In this document: positions 22,871 to 32,491 of the stretch, in pieces
Layout of the letters: every line of letters begins with the position of its first letter
Numbering within the stretch: the stretch's first letter is position 1
Origin: a virus
Virus record (IMG/VR): IMGVR_UViG_3300033273_000505
Coordinates: 1 to 44,549 of that record
Reading direction: 5' to 3' (one strand)
DNA: 44,549 nucleotides
Notes under the pieces: generated by a model
What the model was told of the DNA's origin: nothing
Seen by the model: the letters and a program-made list of their open reading frames with translations, nothing else
Databases searched by the model: none
Position numbers and translations under genes: made by a program

Positions 22871-24430
22871 ATGTCAGCACTTGTTACTGATCAATTTAGG
22901 ATTTTGAATGCCAGTAATTTTGTAGATTCTGTTGGAGATACTTCCAACGCATATTACATTACTGTTGGTCTTCCTAATCCAACTATTGTCGGATACGGTA
23001 GGAGCAATACGTGGAACACAAATCCGCCAGCACCTATTGATAACCTTGCATATAATAAGCATACTGGCGATGTTACGTTATATGGTAGAAGAGTTTCTTC
23101 TTCTAACGTAAGAAGGTTAGCTAGAAAAATTGAATGGACATCGGGTTCAAAATATGAGATGTATAGGCACGATTACAGTGTCTTAAATCCATCTCCATTA
23201 ACAAATGCATCAAGATTGTATGATGCAAATTATTATGTAATTAACTCAGATTATAGAGTTTATATTTGTATTGAAAATGGTTCTAGTGGAGACAACCCAA
23301 AAGGTAATAACTCTCAGGATGAACCAAGATTTACTGATTTGGAACCATCCAGAGCGGGTGATAGTGGAGATGGATACATTTGGAAATACCTGTTTACAAT
23401 TAGTCCAAGTGATATTATCAAGTTTGATTCCATTGAATACATTACAGTTCCAAATGACTGGGCAACATCAACCGATTCACAGATAAGAGCAGTTAGAGAA
23501 TCTGCAGATTCTTCTGTTAATGAGAATCAAATCAAAACTGTCTACATCCAAGACCAAGGTGCAAATTATGCTAATGGTTTAGGACAAGAAGTTGATATTA
23601 TTGGTGATGGTACTGGGGGAAAAGTAAGAGTTGATGTTGTTGGTGGTAAGATTACAAATACTGTAGTCACCTCAGGTGGTAAAGATTATAGTTATGCAAT
23701 GGTTGATTTGGGTTCTATCAACTCAAATACCACAGGAACTAGCGCACACTTAATTCCCATCATTCCCCCATCAAAGGGACATGGGTATGATATTTACAAT
23801 GAATTGGGAACCGATAAGGTTTTGGTTTATGCAAGATTTGATGATAGCGATAAAGACTTCCCAACAGATACAAGTTTTGCTCAGGTTTCTATTGTTAAAA
23901 ATCCAACAAAAGTTGGAACTAGTGATATCTACAAAGCAAACAATTTTAATGGTTTGAATGCATTTAAGTTCCAGACAGTAACTGGAACACCAAAGGTTGG
24001 AGAAAAGATTTTCCAAAGAGTTCAGCAAAATACTGCTAGAGCTTTTGGTTATGTCGCTTCTTATGACCAAGATACAAAGGTTTTGAAGTATTTTGCTGAT
24101 AGATCTTTATTCTTGAATCAAACAACTCTTGATACTCAAGATTATACTGGTATCTCCACCAATGGTAGAAGATACGACTTTGAATCTTCCAGTGAATTAA
24201 TCACAGGGACCACTTCTTCATTTACTGGTTCAATTGATACCACATTCAGTGGTTTCACTGTAAACCCAACAGGAACAAAGTTAATTAACCTCGGGGTCAA
24301 CTTCACCGGTGGCACTGCATCTTCTGAAATAAATAAAGGCTCAGGGGATATTATATACCTTGATAACAGAGCCAGCATTGCTAGGAACGCACGCCAAAAA
24401 GAAGATTTAAAAATTATACTGGAATTCTAA
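22871..24430 (+). CDS. 8: Baseplate wedge subunit gp8
   Basis: The N-terminus LVTDQFRILNASNFVDSVGDTSNAYYITVGLPNPW-like region and the segment GDSGDGYIWKYLFTISPSDIIKFDSIEYITVPNDW correspond to conserved parts of T4 gp8 (GDGYVWEYLFEIPPD, then EYIVVPWP). The C-terminus (DNRASIARNARQKEDLKIILEF) matches the gp8 ending in NRPPI...Q.E.I.ILF. At 519 aa it is much longer than T4 gp8 (334); the extra part (~200-480) contains a GxGY-type unit and other beta-rich sequence. gp8 binds gp7 and gp10 in the wedge. The next gene begins 3 bases after its stop. Confidence 0.88.
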   Translation: MSALVTDQFRILNASNFVDSVGDTSNAYYITVGLPNPTIVGYGRSNTWNTNPPAPIDNLAYNKHTGDVTLYGRRVSSSNVRRLARKIEWTSGSKYEMYRHDYSVLNPSPLTNASRLYDANYYVINSDYRVYICIENGSSGDNPKGNNSQDEPRFTDLEPSRAGDSGDGYIWKYLFTISPSDIIKFDSIEYITVPNDWATSTDSQIRAVRESADSSVNENQIKTVYIQDQGANYANGLGQEVDIIGDGTGGKVRVDVVGGKITNTVVTSGGKDYSYAMVDLGSINSNTTGTSAHLIPIIPPSKGHGYDIYNELGTDKVLVYARFDDSDKDFPTDTSFAQVSIVKNPTKVGTSDIYKANNFNGLNAFKFQTVTGTPKVGEKIFQRVQQNTARAFGYVASYDQDTKVLKYFADRSLFLNQTTLDTQDYTGISTNGRRYDFESSSELITGTTSSFTGSIDTTFSGFTVNPTGTKLINLGVNFTGGTASSEINKGSGDIIYLDNRASIARNARQKEDLKIILEF

Positions 24431-24433
24431 AAA

Positions 24434-27400
24434 ATGCCACAGAAGACGAACCTCAACGTAAGCCCTTATTATGATGATTTCGATAAGGACAAGAATTTTT
24501 ATAAGGTCTTATTTAAACCAGGGTATCCTGTTCAGGCAAGAGAATTAACTGGTCTTCAGTCAATCCTCCAGAATCAAATAGAATCCTTTGGAACTCATAT
24601 GTTCAAAGAAGGTTCTATGGTTATTCCTGGTGCAATTACTTGCGATAACCAATTTACAACAGTTAAAGTCAATCCAAATCACTTAGGTATTGACATTACT
24701 GTCTATCTTGATGCATTGTCTTCTGGTCCTGAGGGTAAAGGAACAAGGGTAGTTGGTGAAGATTCCAAAGTTGTTGGTAATATTAGTGGATATTTACTTC
24801 CACCAGATTTAGGTGTAGAAGATATTACACTCTTCGTTAAGTATAAGGATGGTGCTGAAGATGGGGAAAGTGTAGAGTTTCAAGATGGTGAAATTTTAAT
24901 CCTCAGTGAAAACATCACATATGGCAATACAACCCTTGTTGAGGGCGATTCAGTGCTTACCCTCAAAGGAACTGAAGCAACGCAGACAGGATATGCTGTA
25001 GGTGTTGGTGAGGGCGTCTATTTCATTAGAGGTACCTTTGTAGATGTCCAAAAACAAAAAATTGTTTTAGATCCATATAATGATGAACCATCGTTTAGAG
25101 TTGGATTTGATGTTGTAGAAGAAATTATAAACTCAGATGAAGATGAATCTCTGAATGACAATGCAAAAGGATTCACTAACTATTCTGCTCCTGGTGCAGA
25201 TAGATTAAAAATTAGTGTAAAATTAGCTAAAAAACAACTAACTGATACTGATGATGTCAACTTCATCGAATTGGTTAAAATTGATCAAGGAGAAATTAAA
25301 AAACTCCAAAATCAATCAGATTATAATGTAATCAAAGATTATTTTGCAAAGAGAACATTTGAAGAATCTGGTGATTATGCTGTTGATAATTTCATTGTAG
25401 AAACATCAGAGTGTTTGAACGATGAAAAGGGAAATGGTGGATTATTCAAGTATGATGAAGTAACTGAGCAAGGAAACACTCCTTCAGAAGATTTAGTTTC
25501 TGTTAAAGTTTCTGCAGGAACTGCTTACGTTAGAGGTTACGATATTGATTTAGTTGGTTCTACTGTCCTTGATGTTAAAAAACCAAGAACAACCAAATCA
25601 GTTGCAACTGCAGCAGTCCCATTTTCAATGGGAAGTTTACTGAAAGTCAATAATACTGCAGGTGTACCATACATTAACATTGGTGATAGTGTTGCTGGTG
25701 GCACAAATAGCACTAATGGTAACATTATTTCTTTATACAAAGAAAGAAGAAATAACACTGGTATTGCCAATATTTCTAGTGCAGCAACAGCAGGTCTGAA
25801 CACCAAAATTGGTGAAGCAAGAGTTTATTGGTATGGTCTTGCAGATGACACATATAAGAATGCTGCTAGCCAATTCGATCTATACTTGTTTGATATTCAG
25901 ACCTATACTAATTTAACATTAGCAAATACTTACACTACCAATGATGTCCCAGATACCTCTATTGTTAGAGGTCTTTCAAGTGGAGCAACTGGATTTATCA
26001 GCACAAGAAGCACTAATGTCTATAGTTTAACGCAAACTTCAGGAGAGTTTCTTGTTGGTGAGCAAGTTATTATTAATGAACAAGTAAAATATCAAACTGG
26101 TATTAGTGCAATCACGGTATACACTACCGAAGATATTAAAGGTATTTTCCAAGATTGTCCATCATTGAACAGCAACATTCAAACTCCCTTTGTTGCGGAT
26201 ACTGTACTTTATCCTAAGTCTCTCCCACAATTTGCAGTAACAGACCAACTGACGCTTTCTGGTTCTGGCACAACAAAAACGGGTACAGTTGGTGGAAGAT
26301 TCTTCAATGCAGTTACTGGCATCAAACTTGGAAGAACAATTAGATATCAAAACGGAAATGCCGATCCAATCTATGCAGATATTAGCGCAATTGCCGCTGA
26401 TGGATCAAGCATTAACCTGACTGTACCAACGACTGCAGTTCCTGGTGTTTATAGAGCAACACATGGTGCCAATGCAAATTATAATTTCACTGTGCTGGCT
26501 CCAAGAATTATCAATGCGGGATCAACAGGTCTTTATTCTCCTATGCCTGTTGAAAATATTGCATCTGTTGACTTAGCAAACTCAAGTTTATTCATAACAA
26601 AGCAACTTACACATTCAAATTTTAGTGGAAATGGTTTTGAACTTACTGTAGGTGATGCAATCAGCGCAAGTGCTGGAATTACTAGTGTATTCTATACACC
26701 ATTTGATGCAGAAAGATATGCAATTGTTTATTCTGATGGTTCAACAGAAAAACTAACTTCAGGTAAGGTTACTTTAGGTCCTGGTGGAAACACAGTTACC
26801 TTTAGTGGTTTGGATAAAGCATCAGATACAAATACAACTGTTATCGTAACATTAGACAAGAGAAATGTTACTAATAAAACTAAGGACTATATCAGAAGTA
26901 ATTCTATCACTATCGATAGAACTTCAAAAACAAATGCATTAGGTGGTTTGACTACCAGTTCATACTATGGAACAAGAATTGATGACAGAGAAATATCTTT
27001 GAATGTTCCAGATGTCATGGAAGTATGTGCGGTTTATGAATCAACAGATGAAAATACACCAATTCTTGATAAACTCACATTCGCTACAGGTTCAAATCTG
27101 AATACAGAAGCAATTGTTGGTGAAAAGATATTTGGTGAAGATAGTAGAGCAATTGGTTATGTATATGAGAGAACATCAAATACTATCTCTTTTGTTCCAA
27201 AAAATACAAACAATTTCACTGTTGGTGAAACTGTTAATTTTGAAAAATCTGCAGTTTCTTTAGTTGTTCAAGAAGTAACCAAAGGAAGTTATGTAGATTT
27301 AACTGCTAATTATAAATTGGATACAGGTCATAGAAATGATCTTTGCGATTATTCTAGAATTGTTAGAAGAGCTGGAAGCCCAACTCCAAGTAGGAAGTTA

Positions 27401-30400
27401 TTGGTGATTTATGATGCATATCAGGTTGGATCTGATAATAGTGGAGACTTCTTCACTGTAAATTCTTATTCAGCAGATAGATTCAAGAGTGACATCCCAC
27501 AATTGCCAAGTGGTCTTAGAGTAACAAATACGATTGATTTTAGACCAAGGGTAAAGCATTTTACATCAACAACCTCTTCACCTTTTGCATTCTCATCAAG
27601 ACAATATGATTCTACTTACAGATATGTAATTTCTCCAGATGAAAGTTCTTATGTTGGTTATTCTTACTATCTTCCAAGAATTGATTTAGTCTCAATCAAT
27701 AGATTGGGAGAAGTTGAAGTAATTGAAGGAGAACCTGCTGATATTCCACAAGCACCTGTACTTGCTGATGATGCGATGGAAATTGCATCAATTAGTTATC
27801 CTCCATATCTTTTTGACGCAGATACTGATCCACAAATTCTTCTTAGAGATAATAGAAGATTCACGATGCGTGATATTGGAAAACTCGAAGATAGAATTGA
27901 AACTCTTGAAGAGTTGACCAGCCTTACTATGCTCGAATTGAGCACAAAATCTCTCTCAGTTACTGATGCTAACGGATTAGATAGATTTAAATCAGGATTT
28001 ATTGTTTCTGATTTCAGAGATAAGTCATTGGCAGATCCAGATCTCACGACTATTGACATCAGTAAAGAAGGTTCAACTGCAATTGCACCTGTTGATATTT
28101 GGTCAATAGATGCGGAATTAGCATTAGATGCAAATATTAATCGTAATACTGCAGATTTAAGCCAAAACTTAAAACTTCAAGATCCTAATATCCAAAAGAC
28201 TGGTGACATGCTCACATTGAAGTATGAAGAAGTTGAATGGTTAAATCAACCTCAAGCAACTCATGTTGAAAATGTTAATCCATTTGAAGTTATTGCTTTC
28301 TCTGGCGGTGTTGTTTTAGATCCAGCATCCGATAACTGGGTCAGAACAATCTATGTTAATGATAAAAGAAAAGAATCAACAGGTGCAAAATGGAAGCAAC
28401 AAGCAACTGTAACCAAAAAAGTTGATAAAAAAGTTAAATTTATAAAATACAAGAAGGGTGGAAATAGAGGTGAAACTGGAAGAAGAAAGTATGTAACAAC
28501 AACGATTACAACAAAAACAAAATATACACCAAAACTTGTAGGTCCATCGAGGGAATTTAATTATGTTGAAGATGTAAAAATATCTGGTAATGTAGATCCA
28601 TGGATGCGTGAGAGAAATGTTTATTTTGCTGCTAATGGATTAAGACCATTTACAAAACATTATCATTATCTTGATAGTCAGCAGGTTGATATTATACCAA
28701 AACTCTGCGAGATTGAAATGATAACGGGAACATTTCAGATATATGAAGAAGCTGATATATTCAATTCAGCTGGAAAGAAAATTGGTGTTATGAGAATTCA
28801 GAGACCAAATCATAAGTTTGGTGATACTACTAGACCAGACATTGGTGCTGGACTTGGTTCTCCTGCAGTTCTTGTTGAAAAATATAGTGTAGACCCCTAT
28901 GATAGAACTAGATCAGCTCCAGGTGAGTTGTATTCTCCAACATCAAAACTGATTAACTTCGGTGTCAGAGTTTTGTCTAATTCGCAGAAGTTCTATGGAT
29001 ATGTGGAGAAAGGTGCTAAGATAATTGGAAGAAGTTCCGGCTCTGTTGCTTTCATCACAAGAGCAGAACTTATTTCCGATAACTGGGGAGATATCATTGC
29101 AAACTTCTACTTTAGAAATCCAAATAGTGATCCATTGCCACCAGTAAGAGTTAAGAGCGGCACAAAAACTGTCAAAATTACTGCTGTTCCACCTAATACA
29201 TTTGTTCTTCCTGGTTCAAAAGTATATGCATCAGAAGCAATTGGAACATATAGTGGTTCTGGAACAATCTTAACCCAGGAGACAACCCGAGTTTCTGTAA
29301 GAAATCCACCCAAACCTGCAGCAAAAGCAACAGAAATTCAGCGTAAGGTTAAAGCACCTCATAGAGATCCATTAGCACAGTCATTTACTGTTGATGGTAA
29401 TGGTGTATTCTTAACTTCTTTTGACTTATTCTTCGCTAACAAAGATCGAAACGCAAAAGTGTTTGTTGAGTTAAGAACCATGGAATTGGGAATACCAACT
29501 CGTTACTTGGTTGCAGACTATGCTCAGGTTGCACTTAATCCAAGTGAAATTAAGACTTCTTTAGATGGAAGTGTTCCAACCAGAATTCGCTTCTCATCTC
29601 CAGTTTTTCTTGAGGCTGATAAAGAGTACGCAATTGTTATTCTTTCTCCAGGATCACTTTATTATGAAATGTTTACTGCAAGAATGGGTGGTAAAACACT
29701 GAAAACGACCAATCTTCCTGATGTACAAAATGTTGTTGTTGGTAAACAATATATTGGTGGTTCATTGTTTAAATCACAAAATGGAACCATTTGGACACCA
29801 AGTCAATATGAAGATTTAACCTTCAAACTTTATAAAGCAAAGTTTGTAAAATCTGGAACTTTAACATGGCATAACTCTGATATTACACCAAAGGGTACTA
29901 ATAGTGCTGCTTTAAGTAACAACCCAATTGAAGGTCTGCCAAGAAAAATCAAGGTAGCAATTACTGGAACATTAAACGCTAATGTTACACTCGGAACTAA
30001 GGTTGCTGAAGGAGCATCTGCTCCAAGTGTTAGTGGATTTGTTGAAAATCTTGGTGCTGCAGCAGCAACTGTAGAAATTACTGATGGTGGTTCTGGATAT
30101 CTTGCATCGCAAACTGGAATCACAAATGTAAATCTGTTCTCACTTACTGGAAGTGGAACTGGTGCAGTAGCAACAATTAATACTGATGCAGATGGTAAAG
30201 TTTCTAGTGTGACTCTTACCAGTAACGGTTCTGGTTTTGTTGAAGGTGAAACTGTTGGAATTACAACTTCCAGTATTGGCACAACTGCACAGCAACAGGG
30301 TTCTGGTGCTAAAGTTACAATTAAAACAATTAATGCTTCAACAGATACACTTTATCTGACAGATGTTCAGGGTGATAACTTTACTGCCGCGTCTTCAGTT

Positions 30401-31849
30401 TATTACTTGACAGATCCGAATGATGAATCAACAAGAACAAACTCTGGTGCTTCAGCAAGTACCTCTGCAATAATTAATAATAAGTATTCTGGTAATGTAT
30501 TCCGCATTAAACAAGAAAATCATGCACATCATGGCGGAAATAATAAAATTGAAATTGTTGATATTGAACCAGATACAACTAAAACGACTTTGACTGAAGA
30601 ATTTACAGATACTGCGACTACAGTTGCAGTTGCAAATACTTCAATCTTTGCCAGATTTGAGGGAATTACGACAACTAGAGGTTATGCTCTAGTCGATAAT
30701 GAAATTATTGGATATTCTAATATTAGTGCTGGTAACGCAGGTGCTGGTACTTTGACAATTGATGCTAGATCATTACAAAATAGTGTCAAATCAACTCACA
30801 ATAAGGGTGTTTCTATTCAACCTTATGAGGTAAATGGTGTTTCTTTGACAAGAATCAATACAACACACAATATCCCATCAACTTATTATGCAACTGATAA
30901 CTCCAATATTGATAGTTATTTCCTAGAGTTCAATAGAACTTTAGAATCACCATCTGTTAGAGATAGTGGAGCAGGTCTACTTAACTTTAAAACTCAATCT
31001 GGTTTTGGTGGCAACGTAGTTGGCATTTCACAAAACTATCAATTTAGCACTTTAACACCACAATTTAATGTAATCACTCCAGGAAAAGGAACAACTGCTA
31101 AATGCAATATTCGAACAATTTCTGGAACAAGTGCTGGTGGAAATGAAGCATCATTTATTGATCAGGGTTATGAACCAGCAGTTCTTAACAAACCAATTTA
31201 TTTCAATACTCCAAGAATGGTTGCTTCTGAAGCAAATGAGCAAGCAAGACTCACCACTTTACCACGTAATAAATCACTTACGTTGAGAGTTGATTTTGCA
31301 AGCACTGATGAAAATCTATCACCAATGATGGATACTCAAAATGCTACATTTGTTCTTGGAAGAAATAAAACTAATAAGCCTATTGATGATTATGTCACAG
31401 ATTCAAGAAGTAATCAAGATGAAGGTGATCCACATGGTGCAGTATTTGTAACTAAGGCTATTTCTCTCTCACAACCAGCATCTAGTTTGAAAGTCATTAT
31501 CGCTGCACATAGACAAGAAACTGCAGACTTTAGAGTATTCTATAAACTCTATAAAGCAGATTCTAGTGAAATTACACAAAAATTTGTTCCATTCCCAGGA
31601 TACGATAATATGTTTGATACTGATGGAGATGGTTTTGGTGATAGAGTTAAAGATCCTAACAAAAATAGTGGAAGGGCAGATGCTTTTGTCACACCAAATG
31701 GTGAAGGAGATGATGATTTCTCAGAATATCAATTCAGTGTAGATAACTTAGATCAGTTTACTGCATTTGCAATTAAGGTTGTTATGTCATCGACAAATGA
31801 ATCTGCACCTGTTAAACTGAGAGACTTTAGAGCAATTGCACTTGCATAA
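24434..31849 (+). CDS. Giant virion protein with DUF4815-like N-terminus (2471 aa)
   Basis: The first ~600 residues (NVSPYYDDFDKDKNFYKVLF, then PGYPVQARELTGLQSILQNQIESFG and FKEGSMVIPGAITCD) match the DUF4815 family, found in large tail/baseplate proteins of T4-like cyanophages. The middle (~1100-1400) has a helical part (DIGKLEDRIETLEELTSLTMLE) likely to be a coiled coil, and a very basic KKVDKKVKFIKYKKGGNRG stretch near residue 1330. The C-terminal third carries GxGY and IgG-like beta units and a Ca-site-like DTDGDGFGDRVKDPNKNSG near residue 2400. The position after gp8 suggests a role like T4 gp9/gp10, linking baseplate and fibres. That role is inference; no T4 counterpart is recognised by sequence. 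Confidence 0.82.
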   Translation: MPQKTNLNVSPYYDDFDKDKNFYKVLFKPGYPVQARELTGLQSILQNQIESFGTHMFKEGSMVIPGAITCDNQFTTVKVNPNHLGIDITVYLDALSSGPEGKGTRVVGEDSKVVGNISGYLLPPDLGVEDITLFVKYKDGAEDGESVEFQDGEILILSENITYGNTTLVEGDSVLTLKGTEATQTGYAVGVGEGVYFIRGTFVDVQKQKIVLDPYNDEPSFRVGFDVVEEIINSDEDESLNDNAKGFTNYSAPGADRLKISVKLAKKQLTDTDDVNFIELVKIDQGEIKKLQNQSDYNVIKDYFAKRTFEESGDYAVDNFIVETSECLNDEKGNGGLFKYDEVTEQGNTPSEDLVSVKVSAGTAYVRGYDIDLVGSTVLDVKKPRTTKSVATAAVPFSMGSLLKVNNTAGVPYINIGDSVAGGTNSTNGNIISLYKERRNNTGIANISSAATAGLNTKIGEARVYWYGLADDTYKNAASQFDLYLFDIQTYTNLTLANTYTTNDVPDTSIVRGLSSGATGFISTRSTNVYSLTQTSGEFLVGEQVIINEQVKYQTGISAITVYTTEDIKGIFQDCPSLNSNIQTPFVADTVLYPKSLPQFAVTDQLTLSGSGTTKTGTVGGRFFNAVTGIKLGRTIRYQNGNADPIYADISAIAADGSSINLTVPTTAVPGVYRATHGANANYNFTVLAPRIINAGSTGLYSPMPVENIASVDLANSSLFITKQLTHSNFSGNGFELTVGDAISASAGITSVFYTPFDAERYAIVYSDGSTEKLTSGKVTLGPGGNTVTFSGLDKASDTNTTVIVTLDKRNVTNKTKDYIRSNSITIDRTSKTNALGGLTTSSYYGTRIDDREISLNVPDVMEVCAVYESTDENTPILDKLTFATGSNLNTEAIVGEKIFGEDSRAIGYVYERTSNTISFVPKNTNNFTVGETVNFEKSAVSLVVQEVTKGSYVDLTANYKLDTGHRNDLCDYSRIVRRAGSPTPSRKLLVIYDAYQVGSDNSGDFFTVNSYSADRFKSDIPQLPSGLRVTNTIDFRPRVKHFTSTTSSPFAFSSRQYDSTYRYVISPDESSYVGYSYYLPRIDLVSINRLGEVEVIEGEPADIPQAPVLADDAMEIASISYPPYLFDADTDPQILLRDNRRFTMRDIGKLEDRIETLEELTSLTMLELSTKSLSVTDANGLDRFKSGFIVSDFRDKSLADPDLTTIDISKEGSTAIAPVDIWSIDAELALDANINRNTADLSQNLKLQDPNIQKTGDMLTLKYEEVEWLNQPQATHVENVNPFEVIAFSGGVVLDPASDNWVRTIYVNDKRKESTGAKWKQQATVTKKVDKKVKFIKYKKGGNRGETGRRKYVTTTITTKTKYTPKLVGPSREFNYVEDVKISGNVDPWMRERNVYFAANGLRPFTKHYHYLDSQQVDIIPKLCEIEMITGTFQIYEEADIFNSAGKKIGVMRIQRPNHKFGDTTRPDIGAGLGSPAVLVEKYSVDPYDRTRSAPGELYSPTSKLINFGVRVLSNSQKFYGYVEKGAKIIGRSSGSVAFITRAELISDNWGDIIANFYFRNPNSDPLPPVRVKSGTKTVKITAVPPNTFVLPGSKVYASEAIGTYSGSGTILTQETTRVSVRNPPKPAAKATEIQRKVKAPHRDPLAQSFTVDGNGVFLTSFDLFFANKDRNAKVFVELRTMELGIPTRYLVADYAQVALNPSEIKTSLDGSVPTRIRFSSPVFLEADKEYAIVILSPGSLYYEMFTARMGGKTLKTTNLPDVQNVVVGKQYIGGSLFKSQNGTIWTPSQYEDLTFKLYKAKFVKSGTLTWHNSDITPKGTNSAALSNNPIEGLPRKIKVAITGTLNANVTLGTKVAEGASAPSVSGFVENLGAAAATVEITDGGSGYLASQTGITNVNLFSLTGSGTGAVATINTDADGKVSSVTLTSNGSGFVEGETVGITTSSIGTTAQQQGSGAKVTIKTINASTDTLYLTDVQGDNFTAASSVYYLTDPNDESTRTNSGASASTSAIINNKYSGNVFRIKQENHAHHGGNNKIEIVDIEPDTTKTTLTEEFTDTATTVAVANTSIFARFEGITTTRGYALVDNEIIGYSNISAGNAGAGTLTIDARSLQNSVKSTHNKGVSIQPYEVNGVSLTRINTTHNIPSTYYATDNSNIDSYFLEFNRTLESPSVRDSGAGLLNFKTQSGFGGNVVGISQNYQFSTLTPQFNVITPGKGTTAKCNIRTISGTSAGGNEASFIDQGYEPAVLNKPIYFNTPRMVASEANEQARLTTLPRNKSLTLRVDFASTDENLSPMMDTQNATFVLGRNKTNKPIDDYVTDSRSNQDEGDPHGAVFVTKAISLSQPASSLKVIIAAHRQETADFRVFYKLYKADSSEITQKFVPFPGYDNMFDTDGDGFGDRVKDPNKNSGRADAFVTPNGEGDDDFSEYQFSVDNLDQFTAFAIKVVMSSTNESAPVKLRDFRAIALA

Positions 31850-31850
31850 T

Positions 31851-32066
31851 ATGGAACATGAAGACTTAATTCCCGTTGAGGGACATAATAACTTATTCAG
31901 AGATAGAGATACTGGAGCTATCATTAACACTGATAGTTCCGGTTATGCTCAATATAAAAAAATGAAACAAAGGAGGCAGACAGAACGTGAAGAACTTGAT
32001 ACACTAAAGAAGGATATTGACGAAATTAAATCTTTACTCAAGGAGCTTACCAATGGATCCAGATGA
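31851..32066 (+). CDS. Small coiled-coil protein (71 aa)
   Basis: The ATG 31851 lies 1 base after the preceding stop; an upstream in-frame TTG (31836) would overlap that gene and is less likely. MEHEDLIPVEGHNNLFRDRD is followed by TGAIINTDSSGYAQYKKMKQ and a heptad-like C-terminal helix (EREELDTLKKDIDEIKSLLKEL). The pattern is shared by small structural-region proteins of cyanophages. It may be a trimeric coiled-coil adaptor or chaperone for the fibre proteins; function not established. Its end overlaps the next gene by 14 bases. Confidence 0.8.
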   Translation: MEHEDLIPVEGHNNLFRDRDTGAIINTDSSGYAQYKKMKQRRQTEREELDTLKKDIDEIKSLLKELTNGSR

Positions 32067-32232
32067 AATCAAACTTGAAAAACTGTCCAAAGAATTTGAA
32101 TATCAGAAACTAGCAAACGAAATTGATGGTTGCGATTCTGTCTCTATGTTGAAAAACATTGCTAAGTCATACGCAAAACTTTACCTCAGACAACAAGAAG
32201 TTGTAGGTACTTTGGGACTTAAAGGAATATAA
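32053..32232 (+). CDS. Small helical hypothetical protein (59 aa)
   Basis: ATG 32053 (MDPDEIKLEKLSKEFEYQKL) is preceded by AAGGAG (32040-32045) and lies within the end of the previous gene, so the two are probably translationally coupled. An upstream alternative start (32017) has no ribosome-binding site. The protein is predicted almost wholly helical (AKSYAKLYLRQQEVVGTLG) and contains one Cys. No family recognised. Its stop overlaps a late promoter box. Confidence 0.75.
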   Translation: MDPDEIKLEKLSKEFEYQKLANEIDGCDSVSMLKNIAKSYAKLYLRQQEVVGTLGLKGI

Positions 32233-32235
32233 ATA
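32228..32235 (+). promoter_or_regulatory. T4-type late promoter
   Basis: TATAAATA overlapping the stop of the 59-aa gene, 28 bases before the ATG at 32264. Confidence 0.75.
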
Positions 32236-32263
32236 ATTCCTAGATCCTGAAAATATATCGTAA

Positions 32264-32491
32264 ATGGCTGATATTAAGGTCAGGGTAGGTCAACAACCTG
32301 CAGTAAAAGTAATATCTTCGCTTGCTGGTGCTCAAGGTCTATCTTTAGCCGAACTTAGTGATGTTAGTGCAACCAATTTGCAGAATGGAATGGTACTCGT
32401 GTACAACAGTTCTATTCAGAAATGGGAAGCAACGTTGGAACTTACACCAGGTGCAACTCAGAATTTAGACATCAACGGGGGAAATTTCTAA
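32264..32491 (+). CDS. Small virion-region protein (75 aa)
   Basis: MADIKVRVGQQPAVKVISSL, then LAELSDVSATNLQNGMVLVYNSSIQKWEATLEL. The segment L-S-D-V-x-x-x-x-x-Q-N-G-M-V-L-V-Y-x-x-x-x-x-K-W is a common short motif of phage fibre and whisker proteins (sequence leading into L/Y...W strands). The gene is directly followed, with no gap, by the 570-aa fibre-like gene, so the two products probably act together. Function not established. Confidence 0.75.
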   Translation: MADIKVRVGQQPAVKVISSLAGAQGLSLAELSDVSATNLQNGMVLVYNSSIQKWEATLELTPGATQNLDINGGNF